A DNA stretch of 64,000 bases. Source: Gammaproteobacteria bacterium (GTDB lineage: Bacteria; Pseudomonadota; Gammaproteobacteria; Pseudomonadales; Pseudomonadaceae). This document shows positions 34,131-44,473 of the stretch, piece after piece. Each line of letters begins with the position of its first letter. Positions within the stretch are counted from its first letter, which is position 1. The stretch lies in NCBI GenBank assembly GCA_012728315.1, contig JAAYFI010000024.1, positions 1-64,000 of the forward strand, written 5' to 3'. The notes beneath the pieces are model-generated. The model was not told the origin of the DNA. It saw nothing but the letters and a program-made list of their open reading frames with translations, and made no database searches. A program made the translations under genes and the position numbers.

Positions 34131-35423
34131 TTAAGGTATATGCCACGTAAAGCTTATCCCCTGCAGCTGTGGATGGGTCAAATGCGGCAGATTTGCCAAT
34201 GCTACTGGCTGCTGTCCTAAAAAAATCACCGGTAAGCGTGAACGCAAAAAAGCCGGTACCGCGCACTCTTGCAGTAAACGTTTTAAATCTCGATGGCCTC
34301 TACCATCAATAAAAAAACGCTCAGCTCCTTGGCGATAGCGCAGGTGCAGCGGCTCACGCACCTCACCATGCACGATTAAATAACCGTTATTAGGTAAATC
34401 ATAACGCCCAGCAGTATCTATCAGCACATCGACAGCCGGTGGCGACTGCAACCACAGTTCAGGCAGCCAATATAAGCGATTTTGACTGCGTAACAGCGCA
34501 CCATTATGTAAGCGCCAAAGCGGCTGAGCATCGGCTTGAGCATCGCGCAGCGCATCCCAACCCGCCCAGTGCGCTGTATCCGGCAGCAACGTAAAAGAGC
34601 TTAACCAATAACGTAATAGGTTTTTTTGACGCACCAGCGTTAAGCCACGCAGGTGCTCTAAGTTCAGGCAAGGCAAGTCTAACCAGTTAAATAACGGCGC
34701 AAGAGTGGCTTGCTGTACATCATGCAGAGCCAATTCATCTAATAACTGCTGTGCTTCATCCATATGCTGCGCAGTACGTTGCAAATTTTGCTGCATCTGC
34801 GGCCAGCGTGACTTCAGCACTGGAATCACCTGTCGACGCAAAAAGTTACGATCAAATTCATCCGTTGCATTACTTGGATCATCAACCCAGCGCAGCTGAT
34901 GCTGCTGAGCATACTCGAGAAGTTGTTGATGGCTGACCTCAAGCAAAGGCCGCAGCAGTCGCCCTTGCTGCAAAGACCGCTGGGAAGGTATACCGCGCAA
35001 GCCTGAAACCCCTGTGCCGCGCATTAAGCGAAACAGCAGCGTTTCAGCTTGGTCATCTTGATGCTGCGCCATAAGCAGCACTTCATCAGCCTGCAGCTGC
35101 TGTTCAAAAGCAGCATAGCGCGCCTGTCTGGCTGCTTGCTCAACACTGGCGCTTGCAGCCACATCAACCTCAAGCACAGTGAGCGGTATTTGTAGCGCTG
35201 CGCACACCTGCTGGCAATGCGCAGGCCAAGCTTGCGCAGCGGCTTGCAGGCCGTGATGAATATAAACAGCGCGCAGTGCTGGCAAAGTATGTGATTGCGC
35301 CAGCCGCGCCAAGGCATGCAGCAGCACAGTCGAATCCATCCCGCCTGAAAATGCTACGCACCATGCGGAACAGGAGCGCCATGCTTGCAGCTTCTCAAGC
35401 AAGATGCGCTCAATATCTAACAT
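34131..35423 (-). CDS. tilS: tRNA(Ile)-lysidine synthetase
   Basis: A 430-residue enzyme that modifies C34 of tRNA-Ile(CAU) to lysidine. The PP-loop SGGMDSTVLLHAL, the motif LLMAQHQDDQAETLLFRLMRG and a C-terminal TilS domain are present. The ATG at 35423 (MLDIERILLEKL) is chosen; a GTG at 35438 is in frame but has no better ribosome site. It follows accA on the minus strand, with two hairpins in the gap, as in Pseudomonas order accA-tilS. Confidence 0.94.
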   Translation of the reverse strand: MLDIERILLEKLQAWRSCSAWCVAFSGGMDSTVLLHALARLAQSHTLPALRAVYIHHGLQAAAQAWPAHCQQVCAALQIPLTVLEVDVAASASVEQAARQARYAAFEQQLQADEVLLMAQHQDDQAETLLFRLMRGTGVSGLRGIPSQRSLQQGRLLRPLLEVSHQQLLEYAQQHQLRWVDDPSNATDEFDRNFLRRQVIPVLKSRWPQMQQNLQRTAQHMDEAQQLLDELALHDVQQATLAPLFNWLDLPCLNLEHLRGLTLVRQKNLLRYWLSSFTLLPDTAHWAGWDALRDAQADAQPLWRLHNGALLRSQNRLYWLPELWLQSPPAVDVLIDTAGRYDLPNNGYLIVHGEVREPLHLRYRQGAERFFIDGRGHRDLKRLLQECAVPAFLRSRLPVIFLGQQPVALANLPHLTHPQLQGISFTWHIP

Positions 35424-35452
35424 AGCGTACAGCCGCACACATTAGGCTGTAA

Positions 35453-35483
35453 GGCACACCCCAATAAACGCTTAAGGTGTGCC
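35453..35483 (-). terminator. Hairpin between accA and tilS
   Basis: Perfect 8-bp arms GGCACACC / GGTGTGCC with a 15-base loop. A second perfect 7-bp inverted repeat, TACAGCC / GGCTGTA, lies next to it at 35428-35451 just before tilS. Neither has a T-run, so attenuation or mRNA processing is more likely than full termination. Confidence 0.4.
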
Positions 35484-35503
35484 CAGGCATCACGCACAAA
35501 CAA

Positions 35504-36454
35504 TTATGCGATACCAAAACTCATCAGTTTCTGATAACGACGTGCTAGCAGCTCTTCTGTTTCCAGTGTGAGCAACTCATCCAGCTGTGCGGTCAAGGTT
35601 TCGCGAATGGATTCAACCGCTGTTGGTATATCACGATGCGCACCACCGAGGGGCTCAGGAATCACATGATCAACGATTTTCAAACCTTGTAAGCGCTCAG
35701 CAGTAATGCCCATGGCTTCTGCAGCCTCTGGTGCTTTATCAGCAGTTTTCCACAAAATAGAAGCACAGCCTTCCGGTGAAATAACCGCATAAGTGGCGTA
35801 CTGCAGCATATTCAAACGATCACACACACCGATAGCTAGCGCTCCACCGGATCCACCCTCACCAATGACCGTAGAAATAATTGGAGTTCTTAAGCGCGAC
35901 ATAACACGCAAATTCCAAGCAATGGCTTCACTCTGGCCACGCTCTTCAGCATCAATACCTGGATAAGCACCCGGTGTATCAATAAAAGTGAAGATTGGCA
36001 TTTTAAAACGCTCAGCCATTTCCATCAGACGACAGGCTTTACGGTACCCTTCCGGGCGCGGCATACCGAAGTTACGACGCACTTTCTCACGAACTTCACG
36101 ACCTTTTTGATGGCCAATCACCATTACTGGCTTATCATTAAAACGTGCAATACCACCCACTAACGCCGCATCATCAGAAAAGTGACGATCGCCGTGCAAC
36201 TCTTCAAACTCGGTAAACAGATGCTCAATGTAATCCAGCGTATAAGGTCGCTGCGGATGGCGCGCCATTCGCGCAATTTGCCAGCTGGTTAGGTTGGCAA
36301 AAATACTTTTGGTAAGTGCGTTACTTTTCTCTTGCAGACGAGAAACTTCTTCACCAATATTTAAATCATTATCATTGCCTACCAAACGTAACTCTTCAAT
36401 TTTCGCCTGAAGATCGGCAATGGGCTGTTCAAAATCCAAAAAACTAGGGTTCAT
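35504..36454 (-). CDS. accA: Acetyl-CoA carboxylase carboxyltransferase subunit alpha
   Basis: A 316-residue subunit of the carboxyltransferase that makes malonyl-CoA for fatty acid synthesis. The start at 36454 ([16 protein letters not shown]) matches Pseudomonas AccA and has GGAT 8 bases ahead; an ATG three codons upstream lacks a site. [13 protein letters not shown] and [20 protein letters not shown] fit the crotonase-like fold. It follows dnaE on the same strand. Confidence 0.96.
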   Translation of the reverse strand: MNPSFLDFEQPIADLQAKIEELRLVGNDNDLNIGEEVSRLQEKSNALTKSIFANLTSWQIARMARHPQRPYTLDYIEHLFTEFEELHGDRHFSDDAALVGGIARFNDKPVMVIGHQKGREVREKVRRNFGMPRPEGYRKACRLMEMAERFKMPIFTFIDTPGAYPGIDAEERGQSEAIAWNLRVMSRLRTPIISTVIGEGGSGGALAIGVCDRLNMLQYATYAVISPEGCASILWKTADKAPEAAEAMGITAERLQGLKIVDHVIPEPLGGAHRDIPTAVESIRETLTAQLDELLTLETEELLARRYQKLMSFGIA

Positions 36455-36593
36455 CAGGGGCATCCATTTTTTCTGTTACGGCAGTCAGGCCGTGCTGCAA
36501 TGTTTAAGGTTTACACTATACGCACAGGTAAACCACCAAATGTTGTAGATAGCAGAGCCACATAAGACTCGACGTCAACACGACGCACCTATG

Positions 36594-39500
36594 CTATCGA
36601 TAATGCAAAAAGACGTTATCACGACCGAATAGGTCACGTAATGCCTGAATAAGCTCATCTGTGGGCTCCACTCTCCAGTCATCGGAGAGTTCCAGTAGAG
36701 CCTTAGCGGTCTGCCCTTGATAATTCATGGTCAAGGGACAAGCACCTTTAAACTGCAATAGTAATGCTTTTAATCGCGTTAAGCTGTCACGACTTAAGTC
36801 TGTCACAGAGACATTCAGACGTAAACTTTGTGCCAAACTGGTACGCGCCTCTTCCAAGCTCATCACACGCTTGGCACGCAAACGCAAGCCACCGGAGAAA
36901 TCATCATGGCTAACCTCGCCTTCTACCACTACCAGCGTATCGGTTTGCAATAAAGCCTGCGCCTGGTTAAATGCATCTGCAAACAAGGACGCCTCAATGC
37001 GAGCGGAGCGATCATCCAAGGTAATAAAACCCATTCTATCGCCCTTTTTATTGCGCATGACGCGTAAATTGATAATCAAACCAGCCACAGTTTGCGCATC
37101 ACGCGACGGCCTTAAATCAATAATACGCTGACGAGCAAAACGGCGTACCTCGCCTTCGTACTCATCAATTGGATGTCCGGTTAAGTACAAGCCCAAGGTG
37201 TCTTTTTCACCTTTTAAACGCTCTTTTAAAGTTAACTCGCGGGCATTACGGTATTGCGCATAAATATCAACCTCTTGCTCGGCAAAAATATCGCCAAACA
37301 AATCCATATGTCCGCTTTCTCGGTTGCGTGCGGCCTGATCAGCGGTTTGAATGGCTTCATCCATAGCAGCGAGCAAAACCGCGCGATTGCGATCAATACC
37401 GGACAAGTATTCGTCAACCTGCTCTGAGAAATACGGCCCCATACGATCTAGAGCGCCACTGCGCACTAACGCATCGAGAGTGCGCTTATTAAGACGCTTA
37501 AGGTCCATGCGCGCACAAAAATCAAATAAATCTTTAAAGGGTTTATCACCACGGGCACTGACAATGGCATCCACCGGCCCCTCTCCCACTCCTTTAATCG
37601 CGCCTAGACCGTAGACCACATGACCCTCGTCATTAACGGTGAACTTGTACTCGGATTGATTCACATCAGGGGCGACAATGCGCAATTTCATATTGCGGCA
37701 TTCTTCAATAAGGATCACAACTTTATCAGTGTTATCCATATCGGCGGACAATACCGCAGCCATAAACTGCGGTGGGTAGTGCTGTTTAAGCCAAGCGGTT
37801 TGATAAGACACCAAGCCATAGGCAGCCGAGTGCGACTTGTTAAATCCGTAACCGGCAAACTTTTCTACCAGGTCAAAAATATTTCCAGCTAAGTGCTCAT
37901 CAATATTGTTGTTTTTACAACCCTCAACAAAACCGCCACGCTGTCTGGCCATTTCTTCCGGTTGTTTTTTGCCCATAGCACGGCGCAACATATCGGCTTG
38001 ACCGAGCGAGTAGCCGGCCATGACCTGAGCAATCTGCATCACTTGCTCTTGGTACAAAATAATCCCGTAAGTTGGCTTAAGTACCGGCTCTAAAGGCGCA
38101 TATTGATAATCCGGGTGCGGATAGGCCAGCTCTGCGCGCCCGTGCTTACGGTTAATAAAGTCATCCACCATCCCTGATTGCAAAGGACCGGGTCGAAACA
38201 AAGCAACCAAAGCAATTAAGTCTTCTAAGCAGTCAGGCTTAAGCTTTTTAATCAGCTCTTTCATCCCGCGCGACTCAAGCTGGAACACGGCGGTGGTTTC
38301 CGCACGCTGCAGCATTTGATAAGTGGGTTTATCATCCAGCGGAATAAAGTCAATATCGAGCGCCGGCTCATTGAGCTTGGCACGATCGCGGTTAATATTT
38401 TCTAACGCCCACTTAATAATCGTGAGGGTGCGCAAACCCAGAAAGTCAAATTTCACTAAGCCAGCGGCTTCAACGTCATCCTTGTCAAACTGAGTAACCA
38501 GCCCCTCCCCGTCCTCATCGCATGAAATCGGCGAAAAGTCCGTCAGCTTGGTTGGCGCAATAACCACCCCACCGGCATGCTTACCAGTACCACGGGTAAT
38601 ACCTTCAAGCTTTAGCGCCATTTCCCAGATTTCAGCTGCTTCTTCGTCGCTGGCTAAAAAATCCCGCAGCGCCTCTTCTGCTTTAAAGGCCTTACGCAAC
38701 GTCATGCCGACTTCAAAGGGAATCATCTTCGACAGTCGATCGGCTAAACCATAGGCCTTACCCTGCACCCGCGCCACATCTCGCACCACCGCTTTAGCCG
38801 CCATAGTACCGAAGGTAATAATCTGACTAACCGCCTCACGCCCATATAAATCGGCAACATAGTCAATAACGCGGTCGCGTCCATCCATGCAAAAGTCGAC
38901 GTCAAAGTCGGGCATAGAAACCCGCTCTGGGTTTAAAAATCGCTCAAACAGCAAATCATATTGCAGCGGGTCAAGGTTGGTAATGTGCAAGACATAGGCC
39001 ACAAGGCTACCTGCACCCGAACCTCGCCCAGGGCCAACCGGCACGCCGTTATTCTTCGCCCAACGGATAAAGTCCATCACGATTAAAAAGTAACCGGGGA
39101 ACCCCATCTGATTAATAATATCCAGCTCAAAGTTCAGACGGTCGTCATATACTTTGCGTTTGACCGCATAATCCACGGTATCTTTTGGCAAGGTAACCGA
39201 TAGGCGCTCTTCCAACCCCTCAAAAGAAACGTGCCGCAGGTAATCACCAATACTCATACCCTCTGGCACGGGAAAATCAGGTAAGAAGTGAGTTCCTAAC
39301 TGCACTTCAATATTGCAACGTTTGGCAATCTCAACACTGTTGCGCAATGCCTCCGGAATATCTGCAAACAGCTCGGCCATTTCCTCTGGCGTTTTTAAAT
39401 ACTGCTGATCGGAATACACGCGCGCACGCCGCGGATCATCAAGCGCACGCCCTTCACCAATGCAAACCCGGGTTTCATGGGCCTCAAAGTCGTCTTGCTT

Positions 39501-40112
39501 TAAGAAGCGCACATCGTTGGTTGCCACCACAGGCACACCGGTACGCGCAGCTAAGGCCACGGCCGCATGCACATGCTCTTCATCATTAGGGCGCTCGGTG
39601 CGATGCAGCTCTAAATAAAAACGATCTGTAAATATGGCTTGCCACTCAGCAAGCAATTGCTCAGCTTTAAGCGTTTCTCCAGCCACAAGCGCTTGGCCAA
39701 TTTCACCATCTTTAGCGCCCGATAGAGCAATTAAACCCTCAGCAGACTGCTTAACCCATTCGCGCTGAATAATGGCCAAACCATTGTGCTGCCCTTGGGT
39801 AAACCCTAAAGAAATCAGTTCAGTGAGGTTTCTATAGCCTTGTGGATTCATCACCAGCAAGGTCATGCGACTCAGAGGGGCATCTTCTTCAGCACTGGCC
39901 AGCCAAATATCGGCTCCACAAATGGGTTTAACCCCACCCTTTTGTGCCGCGGTATAAAACTTCACCAAAGAGCTCATATTGCTTTGATCGGTTACTGCCA
40001 CCGCCGGCATACCTGCATCACTGACCACTTGAATCAAGGGTTTAATGCGTACCAAGCCATCAACCAATGAAAATTCGCTGTGTACACGTAAATGGACAAA
40101 TGATGCAGACAT
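36594..40112 (-). CDS. dnaE: DNA polymerase III alpha subunit
   Basis: A 1172-residue replicative polymerase. The N-terminal PHP domain begins FVHLRVHSEFSLVDGL; catalytic aspartates lie in PDFDVDFCMDGRDRVIDYV; YQEQVMQIAQVMAGYSLGQAD and GKKQPEEMARQR are core motifs; an OB fold lies near 1000-1080. The start at 40112 (MSASFVHL) has AAGG 8 bases ahead, while the open frame extends to 40214 into the intergenic repeat. The usual clamp-binding pentapeptide (QADMF in E. coli) corresponds to HMDLF at residues 935-939 here. Upstream of accA. Confidence 0.97.
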   Translation of the reverse strand: MSASFVHLRVHSEFSLVDGLVRIKPLIQVVSDAGMPAVAVTDQSNMSSLVKFYTAAQKGGVKPICGADIWLASAEEDAPLSRMTLLVMNPQGYRNLTELISLGFTQGQHNGLAIIQREWVKQSAEGLIALSGAKDGEIGQALVAGETLKAEQLLAEWQAIFTDRFYLELHRTERPNDEEHVHAAVALAARTGVPVVATNDVRFLKQDDFEAHETRVCIGEGRALDDPRRARVYSDQQYLKTPEEMAELFADIPEALRNSVEIAKRCNIEVQLGTHFLPDFPVPEGMSIGDYLRHVSFEGLEERLSVTLPKDTVDYAVKRKVYDDRLNFELDIINQMGFPGYFLIVMDFIRWAKNNGVPVGPGRGSGAGSLVAYVLHITNLDPLQYDLLFERFLNPERVSMPDFDVDFCMDGRDRVIDYVADLYGREAVSQIITFGTMAAKAVVRDVARVQGKAYGLADRLSKMIPFEVGMTLRKAFKAEEALRDFLASDEEAAEIWEMALKLEGITRGTGKHAGGVVIAPTKLTDFSPISCDEDGEGLVTQFDKDDVEAAGLVKFDFLGLRTLTIIKWALENINRDRAKLNEPALDIDFIPLDDKPTYQMLQRAETTAVFQLESRGMKELIKKLKPDCLEDLIALVALFRPGPLQSGMVDDFINRKHGRAELAYPHPDYQYAPLEPVLKPTYGIILYQEQVMQIAQVMAGYSLGQADMLRRAMGKKQPEEMARQRGGFVEGCKNNNIDEHLAGNIFDLVEKFAGYGFNKSHSAAYGLVSYQTAWLKQHYPPQFMAAVLSADMDNTDKVVILIEECRNMKLRIVAPDVNQSEYKFTVNDEGHVVYGLGAIKGVGEGPVDAIVSARGDKPFKDLFDFCARMDLKRLNKRTLDALVRSGALDRMGPYFSEQVDEYLSGIDRNRAVLLAAMDEAIQTADQAARNRESGHMDLFGDIFAEQEVDIYAQYRNARELTLKERLKGEKDTLGLYLTGHPIDEYEGEVRRFARQRIIDLRPSRDAQTVAGLIINLRVMRNKKGDRMGFITLDDRSARIEASLFADAFNQAQALLQTDTLVVVEGEVSHDDFSGGLRLRAKRVMSLEEARTSLAQSLRLNVSVTDLSRDSLTRLKALLLQFKGACPLTMNYQGQTAKALLELSDDWRVEPTDELIQALRDLFGRDNVFLHYR

Positions 40113-40176
40113 GAAGCAACCTTTCTCAACAAATAAATAATGTCGCAAATGCGCTAAGGACGTACTGATTAACTCG

Positions 40177-40263
40177 GTCATTACGAGGCGTGAAGCGAGG
40201 CGGCAATCACGCACCCGTTGAGATACACAGCCAGCCGGGTTGCTTCGCTACGCTCGCAATGAC
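40177..40263. repeat. Palindromic intergenic repeat (~87 bp)
   Basis: Imperfect inverted repeat in the gap between dnaE and purC. The left arm starts GTCATTACGAGGCGTGAAGC and the right arm, read in reverse complement, GTCATTGCGAGCGTAGCGAA. The related, more degraded copy is at 28864-28950. It contains no gene and could fold into a long hairpin on either strand. Confidence 0.75.
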
Positions 40264-40304
40264 GCTTTTTGAGGCAGTCAGTAGTTCTTTAAGTAGCCTG
40301 TGCT

Positions 40305-41174
40305 TTACTCAGTTAACCGCAGCAGTGCTTCGCGGTATTTATCCGCTGTTTTTTGTACAACCTCGTCAGGAATAACCGGTGCCGGCGGCTCTTTATTCCA
40401 GCCGCTAGCTTCGAGCCAGTCACGCACAAACTGCTTATCAAAGCTGGGAGGATTGCTACCCACTTGATAGCTGTCTGCGGGCCAAAAGCGGCTTGAGTCT
40501 GGAGTCAGCACTTCATCCATTAAGGTCAAAGTACCATCTGCATCTAAGCCAAACTCAAATTTAGTATCAGCAATAATAATGCCGCGTGTCGCTGCATAGT
40601 CGACCGCTGCCTTGTAAAGTGCAATTGAGACATCGCGTACCTGCGCAGCCAACTCATCTCCAATGATTGCCGCACACTGAGCAAAACTGATGTTTTCATC
40701 ATGATCACCCACTGCCGCCTTGGTCGACGGAGTAAAGATAGGCTCTGGCAGCTGTTGCGCCTCCTGCAAACCGGCCGGCAACTGAATACCGCAGACTGTG
40801 CCGCTGCGCTGATACTCTTTCCAACCTGATCCCACTAAGTAGCCGCGCACAATGGCTTCTACCGCAACCGGCTGAAGACGCTTCGCTACCACGGCACGAC
40901 CGTCTACCAACGGCAACTCTTGCGCATCCACCACGTCAGCGACCTGATCACCGGTAAAATGATTAGGCACAATATGCTCAAGCTTTTTAAACCAGAAATT
41001 GGAAATTTCAGTGAGAATTTTTCCTTTCTCTGGAATCGGCTGATCCAAAATCACATCAAATGCAGAAAGACGATCGCTGGCGACCATCAACATACGCTGC
41101 GCATCTATTTCATACAGATCACGCACTTTGCCTGAATACAGTTTTTTAAGGCTCAATTGAGGCTGGTTGCTCAT
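40305..41174 (-). CDS. purC: Phosphoribosylaminoimidazole-succinocarboxamide synthase, long type
   Basis: A 289-residue SAICAR synthetase of purine synthesis. [28 protein letters not shown] and [13 protein letters not shown] mark the longer class (about 290-310 residues) typical of betaproteobacteria and yeast Ade1. P. aeruginosa and relatives have a 236-residue short class beginning REELYRGKAKSVY at the same place beside bamC-dapA. The ATG has GGAA 7 bases ahead. A hairpin separates it from bamC. This looks like replacement of the native gene by a distant homolog in place. Confidence 0.92.
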   Translation of the reverse strand: MSNQPQLSLKKLYSGKVRDLYEIDAQRMLMVASDRLSAFDVILDQPIPEKGKILTEISNFWFKKLEHIVPNHFTGDQVADVVDAQELPLVDGRAVVAKRLQPVAVEAIVRGYLVGSGWKEYQRSGTVCGIQLPAGLQEAQQLPEPIFTPSTKAAVGDHDENISFAQCAAIIGDELAAQVRDVSIALYKAAVDYAATRGIIIADTKFEFGLDADGTLTLMDEVLTPDSSRFWPADSYQVGSNPPSFDKQFVRDWLEASGWNKEPPAPVIPDEVVQKTADKYREALLRLTE

Positions 41175-41199
41175 TGCAAAATTCCTATAGTTGGAAACG

Positions 41200-41229
41200 C
41201 AGCAGGCGAAATCTAAGTTTCGCCTGCTG
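41200..41229 (-). terminator. Hairpin between bamC and purC
   Basis: Perfect 12-bp inverted repeat CAGCAGGCGAAA / TTTCGCCTGCTG with a 6-base loop, 20 bases after the bamC stop on the minus strand. Only a short T-run (TTT) follows, so efficiency may be partial. Confidence 0.7.
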
Positions 41230-41248
41230 TATCGGAGAGGGGCAATGG

Positions 41249-42352
41249 TTAGTCTAAATGGCTGCGCACTTGCTCGAGAATACGTTCGCTCACATCCACA
41301 GGCGCTAAAGTATCAAGGTCACGCTCAACGCTGACAAATACCTGCTGGTTAATCGCCGTCAAACGTAAAATATAACGCTCCTTACTCAGCTTTTCCGGGG
41401 CTTTCTTTTTCGAGCTAAATAAGCGCTTAAAGAATCCAGGCTCATCTTTCTTAGCACCTTGTGCCAAGTCGATGTAATACAGGCCCGTGCTGCGATTCAG
41501 GTCATCAACGGCAATATCAGCAGCACTTAAGGCACGTCCTACGCTAGACCAAGCACGATCAAAAGTAGCATCTAAGCGTAAAACTTTAACGCCATTACCA
41601 CCATCAATTAAGGCCACACGCTTAGGCGTGTCATATGTTTTGCTGGCTAACAACGAGAAAGACTCACCTTCAGCATTGCGTTGGGTCAAATAACTGTTCA
41701 GCGCAGTTAACAAACTGCTGGCTTGCGCACCCGTGGTTGTACTATCGGTCCAGGCAGTATTGTCTATATTGCTGCTACTACGCTGCGCCTGATCAATAAA
41801 GACCTCGCTGCTATTACGCTGCACACCTGGCTCAATGCGCACACGAAAGCTCATTTGCACATTGGCAGGCACACTTGCACCCCAAACCTGACGCGCCAAG
41901 TCGGCATTCAGCTCATTGGGCGCCTGCCACTGCGTCGTAAACTCGCCTAAATGAGGGCGTTCTTCAGCAATTTTAAAACCATTGTCTTCAAAAAACTGTT
42001 GCGCCACCGGCCAAACTTGCGCGGGGATACGCTGCGCTACAACCCAGCTCAGTGGGCCACTTTTTTGGACACTGAAGTCTCCAGCTAGCACATTGGTTGG
42101 TAAAGCCTGCGGACGCGGCACTTTATACTGCTTGGTTTGTTCGGCAGAAGCGATACGATGCGGGATAGGTAATAACGGATCAAGATGTTTCACCTGTGCA
42201 CCTTCTGGCAACTGCATTGCAGGTGCTGGACGCGCCTCTAAATAGTCACCACCACGGTCACGAAAATAACCGTTTTCACCCATCAACCAGCCACAACCCG
42301 TTAAGCTGCTAGCAGTGACAGCTAACATACATATTCCAGCAAATCGCTTCAT
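41249..42352 (-). CDS. bamC: Outer membrane assembly lipoprotein BamC (NlpB)
   Basis: A 367-residue lipoprotein of the BAM outer-membrane protein assembly complex. The signal ends at the lipobox SLTGC (Cys20). The unstructured N-terminal segment that binds BamD (about 21-90) is followed by two helix-grip domains (about 95-235 and 245-365). It lies 18 bases after dapA on the same strand, as in most gammaproteobacteria, and probably shares its transcript. Confidence 0.93.
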   Translation of the reverse strand: MKRFAGICMLAVTASSLTGCGWLMGENGYFRDRGGDYLEARPAPAMQLPEGAQVKHLDPLLPIPHRIASAEQTKQYKVPRPQALPTNVLAGDFSVQKSGPLSWVVAQRIPAQVWPVAQQFFEDNGFKIAEERPHLGEFTTQWQAPNELNADLARQVWGASVPANVQMSFRVRIEPGVQRNSSEVFIDQAQRSSSNIDNTAWTDSTTTGAQASSLLTALNSYLTQRNAEGESFSLLASKTYDTPKRVALIDGGNGVKVLRLDATFDRAWSSVGRALSAADIAVDDLNRSTGLYYIDLAQGAKKDEPGFFKRLFSSKKKAPEKLSKERYILRLTAINQQVFVSVERDLDTLAPVDVSERILEQVRSHLD

Positions 42353-42370
42353 GCGTTTTAAAACCTCAGT

Positions 42371-43249
42371 TTAATTCAGAATGCCGGACTGACGCATGGC
42401 CTGGCGTAAAGTGTCATGATATTTTTCGCTCAACCAAGTCAACGGCAAACGAATACCTGCTTGAATTAAGCCCATCTCGTACAACGCCCATTTAACAGGA
42501 ATTGGATTGGCTTCTAAAAATAAGTTTTCATGCAAAGGCATCAAACGGTCATTGATGGCTTTAGCGGTTGCCGCATCACCTGCCATAGCCGCTTGGCACA
42601 GCTCCCGCATGGCGCGCGGTGCGATATTGGCGGTCACCGAAATATTACCTTTACCACCCGCTAGCATCAGCTCATAGGCCGTTGCATCATCACCGGAGTA
42701 AACATAAAAGTCGCTGGGTACACGGGCAATAATATCTTTAGCACGCGCAATATCACCGGTGGCCTCTTTAATACCAATAATATTGTCTATGGCTGACAAG
42801 CGCACCACGGTATCCGGCAGCATATCGCACACCGTGCGACCGGGAACGTTATACAAGATTTGTGGAATCGCGACGGCCTCAGCAATATGTTTAAAGTGCT
42901 GATATAAACCTTCTTGGGTGGGCTTATTATAATAAGGTGTCACCAACAAACAGGCGTCTGCGCCAACCTTTTGCGCATTACGCGTTAACTCCACCGCCTC
43001 GCGCGTACAGTTTGCACCGGTGCCTGCAATCACCGGAATACGCCCATTGACTTGCTTCACAACGCGTTCAATGACTTCAACATGCTCTGCGACATTTAAA
43101 GTAGCAGACTCACCTGAAGTACCCACCGCAACCAGCGCATCAGTGCCTTCTTGCAGATGAAAATCAACAAGTCTTGTCAGTGCTTGCCAATCAAGTGCGC
43201 CTTGCGCATCCATGGGCGTGACTATTGCGACCATACTGCCCGAAATCAT
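42371..43249 (-). CDS. dapA: 4-hydroxy-tetrahydrodipicolinate synthase
   Basis: A 292-residue TIM-barrel enzyme condensing pyruvate and aspartate semialdehyde in lysine and diaminopimelate synthesis. GTSGESATL binds pyruvate, [13 protein letters not shown] holds the catalytic Tyr, and the Schiff-base Lys lies in [10 protein letters not shown] (about 161). AGGAG lies 7 bases before the ATG. Divergent from gcvR across 175 bases; followed by bamC. Confidence 0.96.
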   Translation of the reverse strand: MISGSMVAIVTPMDAQGALDWQALTRLVDFHLQEGTDALVAVGTSGESATLNVAEHVEVIERVVKQVNGRIPVIAGTGANCTREAVELTRNAQKVGADACLLVTPYYNKPTQEGLYQHFKHIAEAVAIPQILYNVPGRTVCDMLPDTVVRLSAIDNIIGIKEATGDIARAKDIIARVPSDFYVYSGDDATAYELMLAGGKGNISVTANIAPRAMRELCQAAMAGDAATAKAINDRLMPLHENLFLEANPIPVKWALYEMGLIQAGIRLPLTWLSEKYHDTLRQAMRQSGILN

Positions 43250-43424
43250 GCAACCGCTCCTGCCAAAAAATAATAGAAATATAATTGAACGGTAATGTTA
43301 CTGATGCCTTCCTGCTTGCACAAGCACTGCTCGCGTCTTTGAGCATTCCACTTATCGCTTCTTTTCGTTACCCTAGAGCAGATCGAAGCGTAAAATACGC
43401 CAAACCCATTTTCAGGAATGCTGA

Positions 43425-43982
43425 ATGTCTGTACTCCCCTTACGTGAACAATATGTACTTATCAGTGCAACAGGACGCGATCCTCTTGAGCTGACCAACG
43501 TTATTTGCCGCGCTTGCCAAGACAATCGCTGCGCTGTGGTCAGCAGCCGCTTAACCCGCCACGGCCAATACAGCGTACTCATTGTTCAAGCAGGCGGCAC
43601 ATGGGATGCGCTGGCACGCTTAGAAAGCAGCTTACCGGCACTGGCTAAACGTCATCATTTACAGCTGACGCATACGCGCAGTGAAGATGAAGAAACCCGG
43701 CCGCAAGCCCTGCCCTATATCGTTTATGTCAGTGCGCTCTATAAGCCCGACATTCTGGCTGAACTGAGTCAGTTTTTTACTGACCATCAAATTGGTATCG
43801 AAAACATTGTCTACGATACCTATCAAGCGCCACAAACTGATACCACCATGCTTAATGCAACCATCACGGTAACTTTACCGGCCAGCACACAAATCAACTG
43901 GCTGCGCGATCAGTTTTTAGATTTTGCCGACGCATTAAACCTCGATGCTTTAATCGAACCTTGGCGCCCACAATCACCTTAA
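43425..43982 (+). CDS. gcvR: GcvR-like protein with two ACT domains
   Basis: A 185-residue protein with two ACT-type segments (about 10-80 and 93-175). It belongs to the glycine cleavage system repressor family; in E. coli GcvR binds glycine and restrains the activator GcvA. The Pseudomonas homolog lies at the same place between dapA and bcp. No DNA-binding domain is visible, so it acts by protein contact. It is followed 16 bases later by bcp on the same strand. Confidence 0.82.
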   Translation: MSVLPLREQYVLISATGRDPLELTNVICRACQDNRCAVVSSRLTRHGQYSVLIVQAGGTWDALARLESSLPALAKRHHLQLTHTRSEDEETRPQALPYIVYVSALYKPDILAELSQFFTDHQIGIENIVYDTYQAPQTDTTMLNATITVTLPASTQINWLRDQFLDFADALNLDALIEPWRPQSP

Positions 43983-43998
43983 AAACTGAGGATAAATC

Positions 43999-44466
43999 AT
44001 GCTTAACCAACAGATCAGCAATTTCACCGCCAGCGCCACCAGCGATACCACCGTTGAGCTCAAGGCCTTCGCTGGGCAACAAGTAGTGCTGTATTTTTAC
44101 CCCAAAGACAACACGCCAGGTTGCACCACTGAAAGCCAAGATTTTAGAGACTTGCACGAACAGTTTAGAGCAGCCAATACGGTTATTTTTGGTGTTTCAC
44201 GAGACAGCTTACGCACTCATGAAAACTTTAAAGCCAAACACGGCTTCCCATTTGAGCTCATCAGCGACCCTGAAGAAAAACTGTGCCAACAGTTTGCGGT
44301 GATTAAGCTCAAAAAGTTGTATGGCAAAGAACACCTCGGCATTGAGCGCAGCACATTCTTAATTGATCAAAAAGGTGTATTACGTCATGAATGGCGCAAG
44401 GTAAAAGTTGCTGGCCACGCAGCTGAGGTACTGGCTGCAGCTCAAGCCTTACACGCCGAAAGCTAA
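43999..44466 (+). CDS. bcp: Thiol peroxidase Bcp (peroxiredoxin Q type)
   Basis: A 155-residue peroxiredoxin that reduces hydrogen and alkyl peroxides. The peroxidatic Cys is in DNTPGCTTESQDFRDL (about residue 46). The resolving Cys five residues later in E. coli Bcp is absent, so recycling must use another Cys (one is present near residue 97 in KLCQQF) or an external thiol. GAGGA lies upstream of the ATG. Probably co-transcribed with gcvR and convergent with tusA. Confidence 0.93.
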   Translation: MLNQQISNFTASATSDTTVELKAFAGQQVVLYFYPKDNTPGCTTESQDFRDLHEQFRAANTVIFGVSRDSLRTHENFKAKHGFPFELISDPEEKLCQQFAVIKLKKLYGKEHLGIERSTFLIDQKGVLRHEWRKVKVAGHAAEVLAAAQALHAES

Positions 44467-44473
44467 GCCAGCA

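Noticed and set aside
40113-40214. N-terminal extension of dnaE to 40214
   Set aside because: The extension reads through the intergenic repeat and has no ribosome site; the start at 40112 matches family length.
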